Source of the DNA: Callipepla californica brunnescens
Taxonomy: Eukaryota > Chordata > Aves > Galliformes > Odontophoridae
Direction: 5' to 3'
Assembly: GCA_023055505.1 (NCBI GenBank)
Contig: JALIRH010000023.1
Coordinates: 8,624,423 to 8,688,422, forward strand
Length of the DNA stretch: 64,000 nt
Within the stretch, counting starts at the first letter, position 1, and each line of letters opens with the position of its first letter. Both the position numbers and the translations under genes were made by a program. Shown in pieces: positions 16,997 through 29,850 of the stretch. The notes beneath the pieces are model-generated. The model was not told the DNA's origin. It ran no database searches and saw only the letters and a program-made list of their open reading frames with translations.

Positions 16997-19849
16997 GTGA
17001 TGGGGGTAGGGGATATAACAGGACTCCCCAGTGAAGAGCCCAGGGGGGCTGTGCTGGAACAAAGGGTGAGGCAAGTGTCTCAGCTGAAGTGCATATATAC
17101 CAACGCACGCAGCATGGGCAGTAAACAAGAAGAGCTTGAAACCATTGTAAGGCAGGCAAACTATGACCTTGTTGCTATTACGGAAACATGGTGGGACCCC
17201 TCCCATGACTGGAGTACTGGGATGGATGGCTACAAGCTCTTCAGAAGGGATAGGCGGGGAAAAATGGTGGTGGCATAGCTCTCTATATCAAAGAGTGTCT
17301 TGATGTTGAAGAGCTTGAGGTTGGAAACGACCAAGTGGAGTGTCTGTGGGTAAGGATCAGGGGGATGGTCTGTAGGAGTGACTTCGTGGTGGGGCTCTGT
17401 TATAGACTGCCTAGCCAAGATGAAGAGATAGATGAGGTGTTCTACAAGCAACTAGTAGATGTTGCACGATGGCCAGCACTAGTTCTCATGGGGGACTTCA
17501 ACTTCCCTGATATATGCTGGAAATATAATACTGCGCAGAGGAAGCAGTCCATGAGATTTCTGGAGTGTGTGGAAGATAGCTTCCTGACACAGCTGGTGCA
17601 GGAACCTACCAGGGGAAGTGCCCTGCTAGACCTGCTCTTCACTAACAGAGAAGGACTAGTAGGAGATGTGAAGGTTGGGGATCGTCTTGGCCAGAGTGAC
17701 CATGAAATGGTAGAGTTTGCTATTCTTGGTGACATCAAGAGGGTGACTAGCAAAACTGCTGCCTTGGACTTCCGGAGGGCAGACTTTGACCTGTTCCAGA
17801 CGCTTGTTGCAAGGGTCCCTTGGGACTCGCTCCTGTGGGGTAAAGGGGTCCAGGAAGCCTGGGCCCTCCTCAAGACGGAAATCTTAAAGGCACAGGAGCA
17901 GGCTGTCCCTGAGTACCGTAAGTCAAGCCGGAGGGGAAAAAGTCCAGTGTGGATGAACCGAGAACTTTTGTTGAGACTCTGGGAGAAAAAGAGAGTCTAT
18001 GTCCTCTGGAAGATGGGACAGGCTACTTGGGGAGACTACAGGGAACTTGCCAAGATTTGCAGGCATGAAGTTAGAAATGCAAAAGCCCAGCTTGAACTTA
18101 GACTGGCTACTGCAGTAAAGGAGAACAAAAAATCCTTTTATAAATATATTAACAGTAAAAGAAGAACTAAGGAGAATTTCCCTCCTTTACTTGATGCGGC
18201 AGGGAATGTAACCACAGAGGATAAGGAAAAGGCTGAGGTTCTCAATGCCTTCTTCACGTCTGTCTTTAACAGACAGACCAGTTATCCTCAGGATACTCCT
18301 CGCCCTGACCTGGAAGTCTGGGACGAAGCGCATCATACACCCCCTGTGATCCCAGCAGAGACAGTCAGAGACCTGCTCCTCCATCTGAACTGCCACAAGT
18401 CCATGGGGCCAGATGGGATCCACCCAAGGGTGCTGAGGGAGCTGGCAGAGGTGATTGCCAAGCCGCTTTCTGCCATCTATCAGCATTCCTGGTCATCTGG
18501 AGAGGTCCCGCAAGATTGGAGGCTTGCCGATGTGACTCCCATCTACAAGAAAGGCCGTAAGGAAGCCAGGGAACTACAGGCCTGTCAGCCTGACCTCGGT
18601 ATCAGGGAAAGTTATGGAGCAATTGATCTTGAGGGAGATCACACGGCACGTGCATGGCAATCAGGGGATCAGACCCAGCCAGCACGGGTTCACAAAGGGC
18701 AGGTCGTGCTTGTCCAACCTCATCTCCTTCTACGACTGGGTGACCAGACTGGTAGATGAGGGAAAGGCTGTTGATGTAGTCTACCTGGACTTCAGCAAAG
18801 CCTTTGACACGGTCTCCCACAGTATTCTCCTGCAGAAGCTGGCAGCCCGTGGTGTGGCCAGGTTCACTCTTCTCTGGGTTGAGAATTGGCTAGAGGGCCG
18901 TGCCCAGCGGGTAGTGGTTAATGGAGTCAAGTCCAGCTGGCGTCCTGTCACGAGTGGTGTCCCCCAAGGGTCGGTACTGGGGCCCGTCTTGTTTAATATC
19001 TTTATTGATGACCTGGATGAGGGGATTGAGTGTACCCTCAGTAAGTTTGTGGATGACACCAAGTTGGGAGGATGTGTCGATGTGCCTGAGGGTAGGGAGG
19101 CCCTTCAGTGGAATCTGGATAGGCTAGACAGTTGGGCTGAGGTCAATGGGATGAGGTTCAATAAGGCCAAGTGCCGGGTCCTGCACTTTGGCCACAATAA
19201 CCCCATGCAATGCTATAGGCTTGGGGCAGAATGGCTTGAGGAGTGTATAGAGGAAAAGGACCTGGGGGTGTTGGTTGATGCTCGGCTCAATATGAGCCGG
19301 CAGTGTGCCCCGTTGGTCAAGAAGGCCAATGGCATCCTGGCCTGTATTAGGAATAGTGTGGCCAGCAGGAGCAGGGAGGTGATCATCCCCCTGTACTCAG
19401 CTCTGGTGCGGCTGCACCTCGAGTACTGTGTTCAGTTTTGGGCCCCTCACTACAAGAGAGACATCGAGGCCCTGGAGCGTGTTCAGAGAAGGGCAACAAA
19501 ACTGGTGAGGGGTCTGGAGCACAGGTCTTACGAGGAGCGGCTGAGGGAGCTGGGATTGTTTAGTCTGGGGAAAAGGAGGCTCAGAGGAGACCGCATGGCA
19601 CTCTACCACTTCCTGAAGGGAGGCTGTGGTGAGGAGGGGGTCAGCCTCTTCTCCCAGGTAACTAATGTCAGGATGAGAGGGAATGGCCACAAGTTGTGCC
19701 GGGGAAGATTTAGATTAGACTTGAGGAAAATTTTTTTCTCTGAGAGAGTGGTCCGGCACTGGAATGGCCTGCCTAGGGAGGTGGTTGAGGCACCGTCCCT
19801 AGCGCTGTTCAAGAAGCGTTTAGATGAGGTGCTGAGGGATTTGATTTAG
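16997..19849 (+). pseudogene. CR1 ORF2 (endonuclease-reverse transcriptase), two frameshifts
   Basis: Three frame segments together cover the whole ORF2. At 16997-17278 is the endonuclease N-terminus (YTNARSMGSKQEEL, ITETWWD). At 17335-18759 are the rest of the endonuclease (LMGDFNFPDICW, GQSDHEMVEFA) and the start of the RT ([30 protein letters not shown]). At 18614-19849 are the RT core ([35 protein letters not shown]) and the C-terminal domain. The first shift is near the run of five A at 17260-17264 and looks like loss of one base. The second is near 18564 and looks like loss of two bases. The last segment is again in the first frame. Total length, about 950 codons, fits a full CR1 ORF2. 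Confidence 0.88.
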
Positions 19850-19918
19850 TAGCTTGGTGGGTAGGGATGGTGGTGTGAGGATGGTTGGACTAGATGATCT
19901 TGTAGGTCCTTTCCAACC

Positions 19919-19951
19919 TAATGAATCTATGAATCTATGAATCTATGAATC
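19919..19951 (+). repeat. Terminal octamer repeat of the CR1
   Basis: About four copies of ATGAATCT form the 3' end of the element. This is the CR1-type terminal octamer array with one base changed compared with the commoner ATTCTATG. Confidence 0.85.
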
Positions 19952-22889
19952 AGTTCTGCTGTTCATATAAGCATTTATGAAGATCCAAATTATGTGTATT
20001 TTATGTTTTGTTTTTTAATTCACATCTGCAACTGTTAGGTTCAGTTTGGGGCTACAAAGGAAAGAAATGTAGCAATGAAATTTGGTGTAAAGTATTATTG
20101 TGATGTATAAGAAAACTATTTGCAAATAGAAAGGATGTTGATGCTGTTGCTGTATGTTCATTTATCAGAAGAAAGGTTATTTCCTTAGGTGCTGCTGTTT
20201 TTACCTCAAAGTTAAGTACATAGTTATCAATGTGCAAGTATATTGATAAGGAAATATATGGACACAAACCATTTTAATTAGCATATAGATATCAAAAATA
20301 GTAGAATAAAGGTCAAAGTGTTTTATTTTTTATTATTCTGGAAGACAGACCTCAACATACAGTGCAGCATACTTACTGATGGGCTTCCAAGTTATAAAGT
20401 CAAACTAAAGCTAGTCAAAAGTAAAATGTCTGAAGTGTGTACTGTGTAAGTATTAAATCCAAGAATACACTGTTTTTCTGTTTAGATTAGCTCTTATTTG
20501 TACTTCATTACTTGCTAGTGTACACATGATTTGCACCAATTTTTAAAGAGTTGAAGGACACGTTTGTTGAATCCTCTTCAGTGAAGGAAACAGTAGAAGA
20601 GAAGAGAGAAAGTTTGAGTTTGTTCTTAGGGTTTCTGTGTTGGATGGTAAAGGAAATATTAAATACTTCAGCAGCTACTGGCAGTGTCCAAAGAGAGTAA
20701 AGGATGTGTATCAGAAGTCATCAGATTGTCAGTGGTAGTCAGGAAAATAAAGAAAAAGCTAAGGATACATCTATTTTGAAAAATCATTGTATTTCAGGTG
20801 GTGGGGAGATTTTTTAAGGACCAACTACATAGTATAAAGCAGCTGATTTTGAGTGTCAAAGACTGAAGGTAATTTGTGTGAAAGTGATCATGAGATTTAA
20901 GTACTCATTATGCTGAAGAATGAAGCTTGTGATTACAGTAGCATACAGATTATAGGTTTCAGCCAATTAGTAAGAAAACTCCTAAAAGAAAATACAGAAA
21001 ATACTGTATTTCAAATGATAGGAAAGTTAGTAGGAATGCGTACTATTGCAGAATTTCCTCAAAAATTAAAAATTAGGATACTTGATGAAAAGCAGTCATG
21101 ACTAAATCAAGATCACTTTAGGGAAGGATAGGAAGAAAATGAAAAGATTATTAACATTTTTTCTTTTCAACGGGAAAATATGAAAGACCATTCTGACATA
21201 ACTGTAAAAATAATTATCATTAAAGAAATCGAGAAACAAAATAATTTTTAAGTAAAAAAGTATATAAATTAATATTTAAAAGTTTATATATGTATGAAGA
21301 GGAGGCCTGCACTGGTACCATTTTTAACCTCATATGTAGTACTTTACAATTTTATAAATTGTGAGCTATTCTCCAGATTAAACTGCTAACCATTTACAAA
21401 AGTCTTTTTGAAGATTTTTCAACTACATATGTTTGCATCCAGAGTGGTTTTATTAAGAATATGTGCTCTTTTCTTAAATCTCATTTGTGACTCTAAAAAA
21501 AAAATTAAAAAATCAATTCATGTTGCAGTTGGTTCATTTCTTTAATAATAGATTAAATGACCTTTTAAAATGAAGAAATGAGATTGGTTTAGATATCACA
21601 TACTGTGGGCAAATCCATGTTTCAATTCATTGCATATTGATTTTGTATTAATTTGTTCAGATATCTCTGTGTGTTGAAGTTAAGATATCTTGTCCTCTTT
21701 TTGCCGGCACTTTGAAGACAAATAATATTTGTGACCTTTTCCAATTTCTCTTGGGTCTCAAACATTCCCCATTACTTCTCATATATAATCATGATTAACT
21801 CAGAAATTATAACAAGGTATCATCAGATCTTCTGACTTGAAAGCATTTCATCTGCCCATAAATTCCATGACATATTATTTACTTATTTATTTTAAAGGTC
21901 ATAACAGTAACTGTTTTAGTGATGATAGCTAAAATGGTAAAACGGTCCTGAATTAACTTTCTCTTGATGTCCTCATTTATTTGTCTCTATGTAGCACACC
22001 TGTGTTTTATAAATCTTTATTTCTTTCTTCTTTTGCTTTTTGGTATTTGTTCTTGACCTTTTGTGCCTTTTGTTCCTTGAACTGTAGTCAGTTTGATTAA
22101 TCATAATGTGCGCAGTAATCTTAGTCTGAACTTTTCTTCCTTCATCTTTTCAGGATTTATTTTAGATATTGGAACTGTTGATATTTTTTTGTTACTTTTG
22201 TTTTGTTTTGTTTTTTGTACAGCTCAATTTCTTTCTTACTATATCTGTTTATCATCATTATCTATCATTAATGGTAGACAATACAATCTCTCTACAGAAT
22301 TGTATTTACAAGATTAAACGTTTCTAATATTTATTTGCATGGAATATTTCTTGACTGATCTTTTTTCTATTTTTCTAAAAACAGATCTACTTTTCTGCTC
22401 TCAGTGGATTTTAGTGCAGCGTCATTTCCCTTAGTATGTCTGTCCTTTCTCCTTTCCTTCCCAACTGTGTACTCTGAGCTACTCTTCTGGTTTATTGAGT
22501 CTGTGTACTCATTCATTTCTTTGCCAGAAAGTTTAAGAATATCAGTCGCTATTTCCAAGTCAGGGTAACTTAATCCTTTTTGCCTATGTATACAATTATA
22601 CTTTTACCTTTTCTTGTCTCACGGAGTGCCTATCTTCATTCAGAAAGGCCGAGGGAAACATGATTCATAATCCTTCACCACAATGCTGAAAAGATCAGGT
22701 GAAATTTGGCAATGATTTAGATGAATTCAGTTTATAAATGACCATGCAGTTTATATATATCATGTTTTTTAGGGCAATGCAAAGAGACCTGGATGTGAGA
22801 TCACAATGGGAAGTATGTGTTTTGTTAATTTCTCGTTACACCTCTATAAACGTAACATTGTCTGAAGTAATTCATATGAACCTTCATAT
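19952..22889. other. AT-rich non-coding stretch
   Basis: No gene or recognisable repeat is seen. There is a (TTTTG)n-like run at about 22197-22217. Open frames here are below 80 codons and show no motif. Confidence 0.4.
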
Positions 22890-23345
22890 GAACTTCCTTG
22901 GCCCCCTCACCTTCCAGTACTCTAACCCATGAAATACCTCCGGGCAGATCTTTGAAGAGATCACGGTTGGCTCTCCTGAATCCAGTGTTACAGTCCTACC
23001 TATTTCTTTGTGTTTTTGTTCTTTTTCCTTCATGTAAGATCCTGAACTACACTATCTCATAGTTCATGTTCCCAATCAGTCCTTCCTTGCTTGTAAGAGC
23101 TAGGTCCAGCAGCACACATCTCCCCACTGTCTCCTCTACCATGTGCATCAGAAACTTAGCTTCAGTACTCTGCAGCAACCTACAGGAGTATGTTTGCTGT
23201 GTAGAGTTGCTTTTCCAGCAAATATTTGGGTGAAGTCCTCAGAACCAGTGCCTGTAACCATGAGGCTGCTTGAGTTGTCTGCAGGGGGCTTCATCAACTT
23301 CCTTCTCCTGGTCCCGTGGCCTGTGGTAAACACCCACATTAGTAC
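22890..23345 (-). mobile_element. Decayed CR1 fragment (endonuclease region)
   Basis: Read on the minus strand, traces of the CR1 endonuclease appear in the right order: SEDFTQIFAGKATLHSK (compare GDFNFPDICWKYNTAQRK in the intact copy), then LLDLALTSKEGLIGN (compare LLDLLFTNREGLVGD), then GFRRANRDLFKDL (compare DFRRADFDLFQTL). Stops interrupt the frame. It is an old copy that lies directly next to a plus-strand CR1 tail. Confidence 0.65.
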
Positions 23346-23354
23346 CAGGCTCGT

Positions 23355-23628
23355 TCCAATGCTGTGTAGTAATAAAATAGTGGACAATGGGCAAAAACTT
23401 CAACGCAGGAGATTTCAAACAAACATGAAGAGGAATTTCTTTGAAGATGAGGGAGCACTGGAACAGACTGTCCAGAAAGCTTCAGTGTCCTTCTCTGGGG
23501 ATATTCAAATCCACCTGGGTGCCTTCCTGCTCAGCCTGCTGTAGGGAGCCTGCTGTTGCAGGGAGTTGGACTAAGCGATTTCCCTATGATTCCATGATTC
23601 TGTTATTCTGTGATTGTGTGATTCTGTG
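23355..23628 (+). mobile_element. CR1 3'-end fragment
   Basis: The CR1 3' end is recognisable from GGAATTTCTTTGAAGATGAG through GGAGTTGGACTAAGCGATTT to degenerate octamers (ATGATTCCATGATTCTGTTA). It is 5'-truncated with no coding capacity. Confidence 0.75.
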
Positions 23629-26600
23629 GCTGGTCTTCAGGTTCTTGTTATGGGAAACAGCTAAGGAACATTTGTCAAATTTCCCTCTGGTTTCACTTAC
23701 TCACCGGTTGGATGCATGAGCACTTTTGGAGCCCATTTTTAAGTCCCTTAGGTTAAAGCCATCATTGCTGCAGTAGTCATCCTGCTGCCAAAGATCGGTC
23801 TGACTCTTCTGCACGAGTGGATCCCATTTCTCTCTAACAGACTGTACTCTAAATACAGTAAGTCCCATTGTCATAAAACAAAAATTTAAAACACTTAATG
23901 AGAGCAGTACTGAGAGATGTTTATGTAACATTAAGTTGTAAGGCAACTTCTCCTTGTGTGTGCTCATAGTAGAATAAGATTGGAAATGCTACAGTTTGTC
24001 TTCCAGGAGTGACACGGAGCAGTGGCAATAGCTAGGTCCAATTTCTGTTATTTTTCTCTGGAAACTGAATGTATCTTCCAATCTAATGAATACAGATAAT
24101 GGCTCTAAACCATATTGTTTAGTTCTTCTGCTCCTTTAATAAAAATGATTGAAAAAATTCCAACTTTGTATCTGGTTTGGTAAAAAAGGCAATTACATTC
24201 AAGTTACATTAGGAATTGGATGCGTAGGAGTATGATAAGAAGATTTAATGACCTACAGCTTATAATTAAAAGAAGGAAAATAAAAGAACATTTCTACACG
24301 CTATCTTGTTACTCTCAGCAGTTGTTATCCAACTGTGCTTAATTCCATCCCGTGCCACTTACCAAGATAAATGTTTGTTATCTCCACATTCAAATCAACT
24401 AGTTTCCTCAGTCATGCAGATAAAAACTCTTCATTTTTTATTCCCAGGGCTATTGCATATAAACTGTATGTTCTGCGGAAGCCTGCAGCATAATTTCAAA
24501 TTGAAGCCATATTTGACTCTTCACCACATGTAGAAGGGATTTGTAGGGTATTTCTGTCTCTGCACTTGTGTGATTTTGTAGAAATAATTCAGAGAAGAAA
24601 TCCAGGTACCTAAACGTTTTACTTGCTCCTGAATATCTAGGTACCTTGTGAGGGAGGGATCAAAGGAAGATCCCACAGGGAAACCATGCGGCTGAAGAAC
24701 AGGAGGAGTTCAATCATGAAACACTGTAAAATCTGAAATAACATGGAATCTTTATGTCTAGGCACCTCAGTCACTTCCCTGAAATACATATTCTGGCAGA
24801 TTTTCAGTGTCTTTAGTAGCACCAACTCTATCTGCTGCCAAGTTTCACAACAATACACCCTAAAGCAGGGCAATATTTTTCAAGTCCCTATCCCATTTCC
24901 TTCATTATGTATCTGTGTCCCCAGCTACATGAAACAGGAGAAAAAACAGGTTTTGTGTTTTCCAGATCACTCCTGTTATACACTCTTACCTTCATTTCAT
25001 GGAGAAGAATAGGAACACGGAATGCTGAGGTGAGGGAACAAGCTCAGCCGTGGAATTAGACAAAGGTAAATCTCAGAAAACTTCCCAGATGTGTCTTGGT
25101 TCCCAGCCTCTCCTGTTGCTTCACGCTCCCTTGAAAACTAGCCCTTAGAAAGCTTTACTGTATTGAACTGACCTCTCTGCATTTATTGGGTGGGCTGATC
25201 TGAAAGGCAGCCCTGTAACAGGGCAGCATCTTTATGTTCATCCCTCTTTGCTGCAGTTCAAGGCAGCCATAGAGGTACCCTAAACAACAGTTTGGAAAAA
25301 CAGTTAGTTTCAGAAATATTTGAAATGACCATTTGCTCTATATAGACTTATTTTTCTTTAGTAACTGGATTTCCAGTCTTCCATCAAGATCTTGCTCCAG
25401 TGGAACTTGTGTTCTTTTTAGTTTTATCTTTTTAAATTAAATTCCTAAATTAATTAAACATTTTGTTGTTGTTGTTGTTGTTGTTTTACAGTAGAACATT
25501 GCAAATTGAGGGAAAGCTATCTGAGTTGTAATCCAAGCTAAGTGTGAGAATTCTCTATGGAACCACTAAAGTTCATCTGATATAAAGTAATAGGCAATGC
25601 AGCATATTATTTATGTTATTTCCTAACGTTTATTTTAGAATTTGTTTTGATTAATTGGCTTTATCCAGAAAAACAAAAAAGAAAACAAAACAAAAAAACA
25701 TCTTGGCATGACACATTGAAGATAACAGCACAAGGTGAGTTAAAATAGCTCTGCCAACTACATTCTGTAAAGAGAAGCTTGCACTTTAGGCAACCTTTAT
25801 TTTGGAAGTGCTTTTATTTTATTTTAAATATTAATAAATTTTGGGGGAGCAAGAGCAGGGTCAGACAATTTACCTTCCTTCTAGTATCAACTAATGCTTT
25901 TCCTTCTTTTTTACTGTAGAATATGTTTATTTTACCTCATGTGCCTAGGAAAATGAGCACCTTTTTGCTCTCTGTGCCAAGGGAAAGTCACGGTCCAGTG
26001 ATTCTTGGGTGTTAAGGGACTTGGTTTTGGATGAGAAGAACTTTATATTTATATTAATAGTGTAAAGTAGCAGTGGGTAGTAGACAGTGTACTTCAGATT
26101 TATTATCCCATATTTACCGTTCAGGGGTATTTATGGGAATATGAGAGATGAGATGTTTTCATAATTTTGATTTTGTGTGAGATTCCTGAAATCTGCTAAT
26201 GGATGATGGTGGATGAAAACTAAGAGGGATGACTTTCTGTGGTGCTTTGGTAAGAAAAAAAGTAAAATATGTGCCTCTTTGCTAGAAGTCATCCTTTTAT
26301 TGATTTAAGATAGATAGAAATAGGAATCTTTAGGAATATATTTATCTGCAGTTCATAAATACAACTGCCCATCATAGCGATGACACATGAAGCTGGACGG
26401 TTTACTTGTTTCCTGTACTACAGATTTTGCTAACAAGAGTATAATTTAGTTCTGTGATTTGAGTTTAGTTTCAGAACTGTCCTGAAAAATCCCGTCTGGC
26501 TAATACTATTATGAAATTATATATTTTCAGAGGCAAAATACCATTGTGTACATGGCTTAATGAGTGTGGAATGCTTATAAAATTAAGAAAATTAAAATCA

Positions 26601-29564
26601 GACTGACTTACAGTGGTCCTGAAGCAAGAGTTAATATCCTAGCTTTGAAGACTGGTTTCTATTTCAAACTCTTGTTTCTGAATAATGTGTTATCTTTTTT
26701 AGCATTTTTTTCCTTTTTATCTCTTCAAGCAAAAAATGATATGATCATGGCCTTGCTTATTGCTTTCACTTGTGGAACACCTTATGAAGAAACAGCAGAA
26801 TTACAGACATATGTGGAATGATAAGGATCAGTTTTTGATATGATTTGCTGCAGTCTGTTAGGCTACTTCATTTCTTGGATACCCTTTGTTTTGTTCTCTA
26901 ATTTCCTTTTCACCTCTCATTCTTCTGTTTTTTTCCCAGGTTTTTAGGCTGGATCGTGCCTTGTTACACATAGTCCTGCAGTGTTTGTCTGGTCCACAGA
27001 AGGCACAGGTGATAACTGACAGTTTATCTCTTAGTTCTGGACTTGGAGAGAAGAATTTCCAGCTCAGTTTATTACCTGATTGTCAGCTAAGGCTTGTCTT
27101 CAGCTTCATAAACCTTACTGTCCTGAATCTGATAATACTTCATGTCTTCTGTTATTGGTAAAATTCTGGTTAATCTTAAATTTCCTAAAAGTGTTCTGAT
27201 TTAAGACACTATTGTCCCAATCTGTCGTCTCTATTTTTAATGTCAGCAAACAATGCAGACACACTTTCTTCACACCCATGGTAGTAACCTTAATTATTGG
27301 CAACAGCATTTCATGTAAGTTTTCAAGATTTACTCCTTTTTTAATTCTTCATATAAGAATCCACCAGATTTCACTGTATTATATTATAATAACAAAGTTA
27401 GCTACACTTGCATATTCTAATAGAGATCTTGTTTTGATTTCTGAATATATTTCTCAATCTATTACTTCATTTGTCTTACTACCTTATTATTAGCATTTAC
27501 CTGGTTGAAAATTGGTTTCTGGACCTGAACTAACTGCGGATGCTTAAATGTATTACTATAAGTCTGTGCTATCCTTACTCCAACAAGATTTACATCTTCT
27601 GTGAAATGCAGAGTATGTATTAGATACTGGAAGAAGAGAATATCTATCTTTTGCCACATTTAGGAGTTCAAAATTTTATATTTTTAATGAAATAATGTAT
27701 CTCTAAGTAGGTCTTTCATTCACAGCTTCAGGAATTTTAATGGGAGAATGTGATTCACTTTCAGTATTCTATTGTTACTCTAATTCAGTTTAATTATAGA
27801 AAAGATACATTAAAATCTGCAAACAAAGAAAAAAATCTCATTATTGTAAGCTTTCTTTGCTGTCCATTTTCTTCTTTCCACTGTTTCACTGAATTTTAAT
27901 CCATTATGTTCTATAGAAGTCATGTCACACTGTGTTATGCAAATGCATCAATAATCTTTCTTTAGATTTAACATAATATTGTACAGAAATTGCTATTTCC
28001 AACAGCAATGTTTGATAATATTTTATCTGTTTTTTTCAGGTTATTTTCTCTGAGTCAGTTTATGTGATATTCTTACTGTGGACATTCTGAAAAGATTTTG
28101 TGATATAAAAATTTCTGAAAGGGGCATATTTTAGCTCAACAGTAAAAAACATCTGTGGAGAGAAAATAAGGAGCTTTTCTTATGGAGTTACAAAATGAAA
28201 TTCAGCATTAGAGCTGGGAAAACTCAGTCACAGAGAGCAACATATAATGGGTCATTTTCTGCCTTTAATTCAGAATCTCACAGTGCTCTGAGTTTGCTAG
28301 ACAGACCAGAAAAGGCCCCCATTGCCTGTCCTCCTTCTTTCCAATGATTCCACAAAATTTTCATTACCGTGTGTTCAGTTCTTTTTGTATTTGTCTTGGG
28401 CTTTGATTCTCACTTCAATATTTCAGTTTTATTGAATTCTCACAGTAAGAGAAGAGATGGAAAAATACAGTTACCCTGAGATTACTGGACTATCCATTTA
28501 TTTAAGTACAGTTGCAAAGGTGTATTGGAAGGTAGCTTGGGATGCTACCAGCCAGAACTACCATTTTCTGTTGACTCTAAATCAGCATCTTATTAATTTT
28601 AAAGTACTCTGCGATTCAAAAATTACTACAGGATGATTGAAGTCTTGGATTATTTATGTGGTTGAAAGCATAAGCAGGACTATCAAACAGAGAAAAAAAA
28701 AGCATTGAAAGAAGTCAACTTTGTGTAAGATATTGTATTTCAAAATTATTATTGCTTTACCCACAAAGAAATTTTTAAGAAAACAGAGAATTGAAGGACT
28801 AATGCATTTTTTGACAATGCAAATACAGTAGAGTGTCTGAAATTAAGTTCCAGTTATAGCTGTCCATCGTTTGTAATAATAACCATCTATAGATTTTGCT
28901 GGTGGAAAACTCCTGTCTGTTTTACACCATATATGTAACAGAAAGATAGAAAACAGTGGAGAAACAGTGGTGCCTGTGAATGAAACTTCAATTAAATGGT
29001 TGTTTCCATAAAGATTAGTGTATCTTTGGACACTTTCCAATTAGATACAAACGGAATATCTAAATCTGCTTTATTAAGCAGTAAAATGAAAGCATAATCA
29101 TTTTCTTGAAGTCACATATTATCTGGTAGCTTTATTTCACATGACTATTTTTTTCCTCATAAACTCAATGGATATATCTGTTACAAAAACTACATTTCTG
29201 ATGACAGATTCCAGTGAATGATATTCATTCTAGAGTGAATTATGCTTCATATTCACCTGATATCTACTAAAATTTATTCTCACCATCAATAAAAGAATGT
29301 TTGAGGTTAATAGCACCATTTTTATAGTCTATTGGATTTCCCTTGATGTAATGCTGCATACTTTTAATCTCAGTGTGAAAATTCAGGGAAATGTGGAAAA
29401 AAAGCATCTGAATTTAATAAAAAAAAATCTTAAAGAAGTAAGGTAATGAGCACACTGTTGATTTTCTAAGGAAAATGAGATAACTTTGTGTTACCAGCAG
29501 GTATGTTTTCTTCACACAGTAGAATTTTACCCTGTATGAATTTCTATATGTAAAATTTAATCTA
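23629..29564. other. AT-rich non-coding stretch
   Basis: No gene, RNA gene or firm repeat was found in about 5.9 kb. Small simple repeats are (TTG)n at about 25463-25487 and an A/C low-complexity stretch at about 25668-25700. Open frames up to 93 codons (for example near 26886-27161) show no family motif and are not called. Confidence 0.4.
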
Positions 29565-29850
29565 ATGAAGGCCCAGCTGGAACGTAATGGACACTGTTGT
29601 AAAAGATATCAAAAAATGTTTCTACACATACATGAACAACGGTTGTTGTATGTGGCAGGAAAAAGATCTTGGTTCAGCACTGACAGTAAAGACAAGTTCT
29701 GAAATAAGGGATATCTTCAGTTTTGCATGGGGAATGACCAAACTAGAATCCAGTTAATTGAATCCAATCTTGAATTTCCCCAGTTAAATGAAACAGGGAG
29801 AACTGTGACTTGGGCTAACCTTACTGAAGTGTTTCTTTATTATTATGCTT
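29565..29850 (+). mobile_element. Possible very old CR1-like ORF2 remnant
   Basis: In one frame KAQLE is followed about ten residues later by CKRYQKMFLHIHEQR, where the intact CR1 has KAQLE... VKENKKSFYKYINSKRR. Further on, LEFPQLNETGRTVTWA stands where the CR1 has FPPLLDAAGNVTT. The order and spacing fit the ORF2 linker between endonuclease and RT. The DNA itself is highly diverged and the call is tentative. Confidence 0.4.

Larger units (their letters stand above)
16025..19951 (+). mobile_element. Nearly full-length CR1 LINE (ORF1 and ORF2)
   Basis: A 3.9-kb plus-strand CR1 runs from inside ORF1 to the 3' end with the tail octamers. The two coding regions stand in the usual order and almost touch (ORF1 stop at 16992-16994, ORF2 frame from 16997). 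The 3' UTR ends TAGATGATCTTGTAGGTCC and then four ATGAATCT-type octamers at about 19919-19951. ORF1 has one stop near its 5' end and ORF2 has two frameshifts, so it cannot mobilise itself. It is much better preserved than the other CR1 copies here, so it is probably among the younger ones. Confidence 0.93.

Noticed and set aside
26886..27161. A 91-codon plus-strand frame preceded by a pyrimidine tract and CAG, resembling an exon
   Set aside because: The acceptor-like site is common in T-rich DNA; no protein family was recognised and there is no convincing donor.
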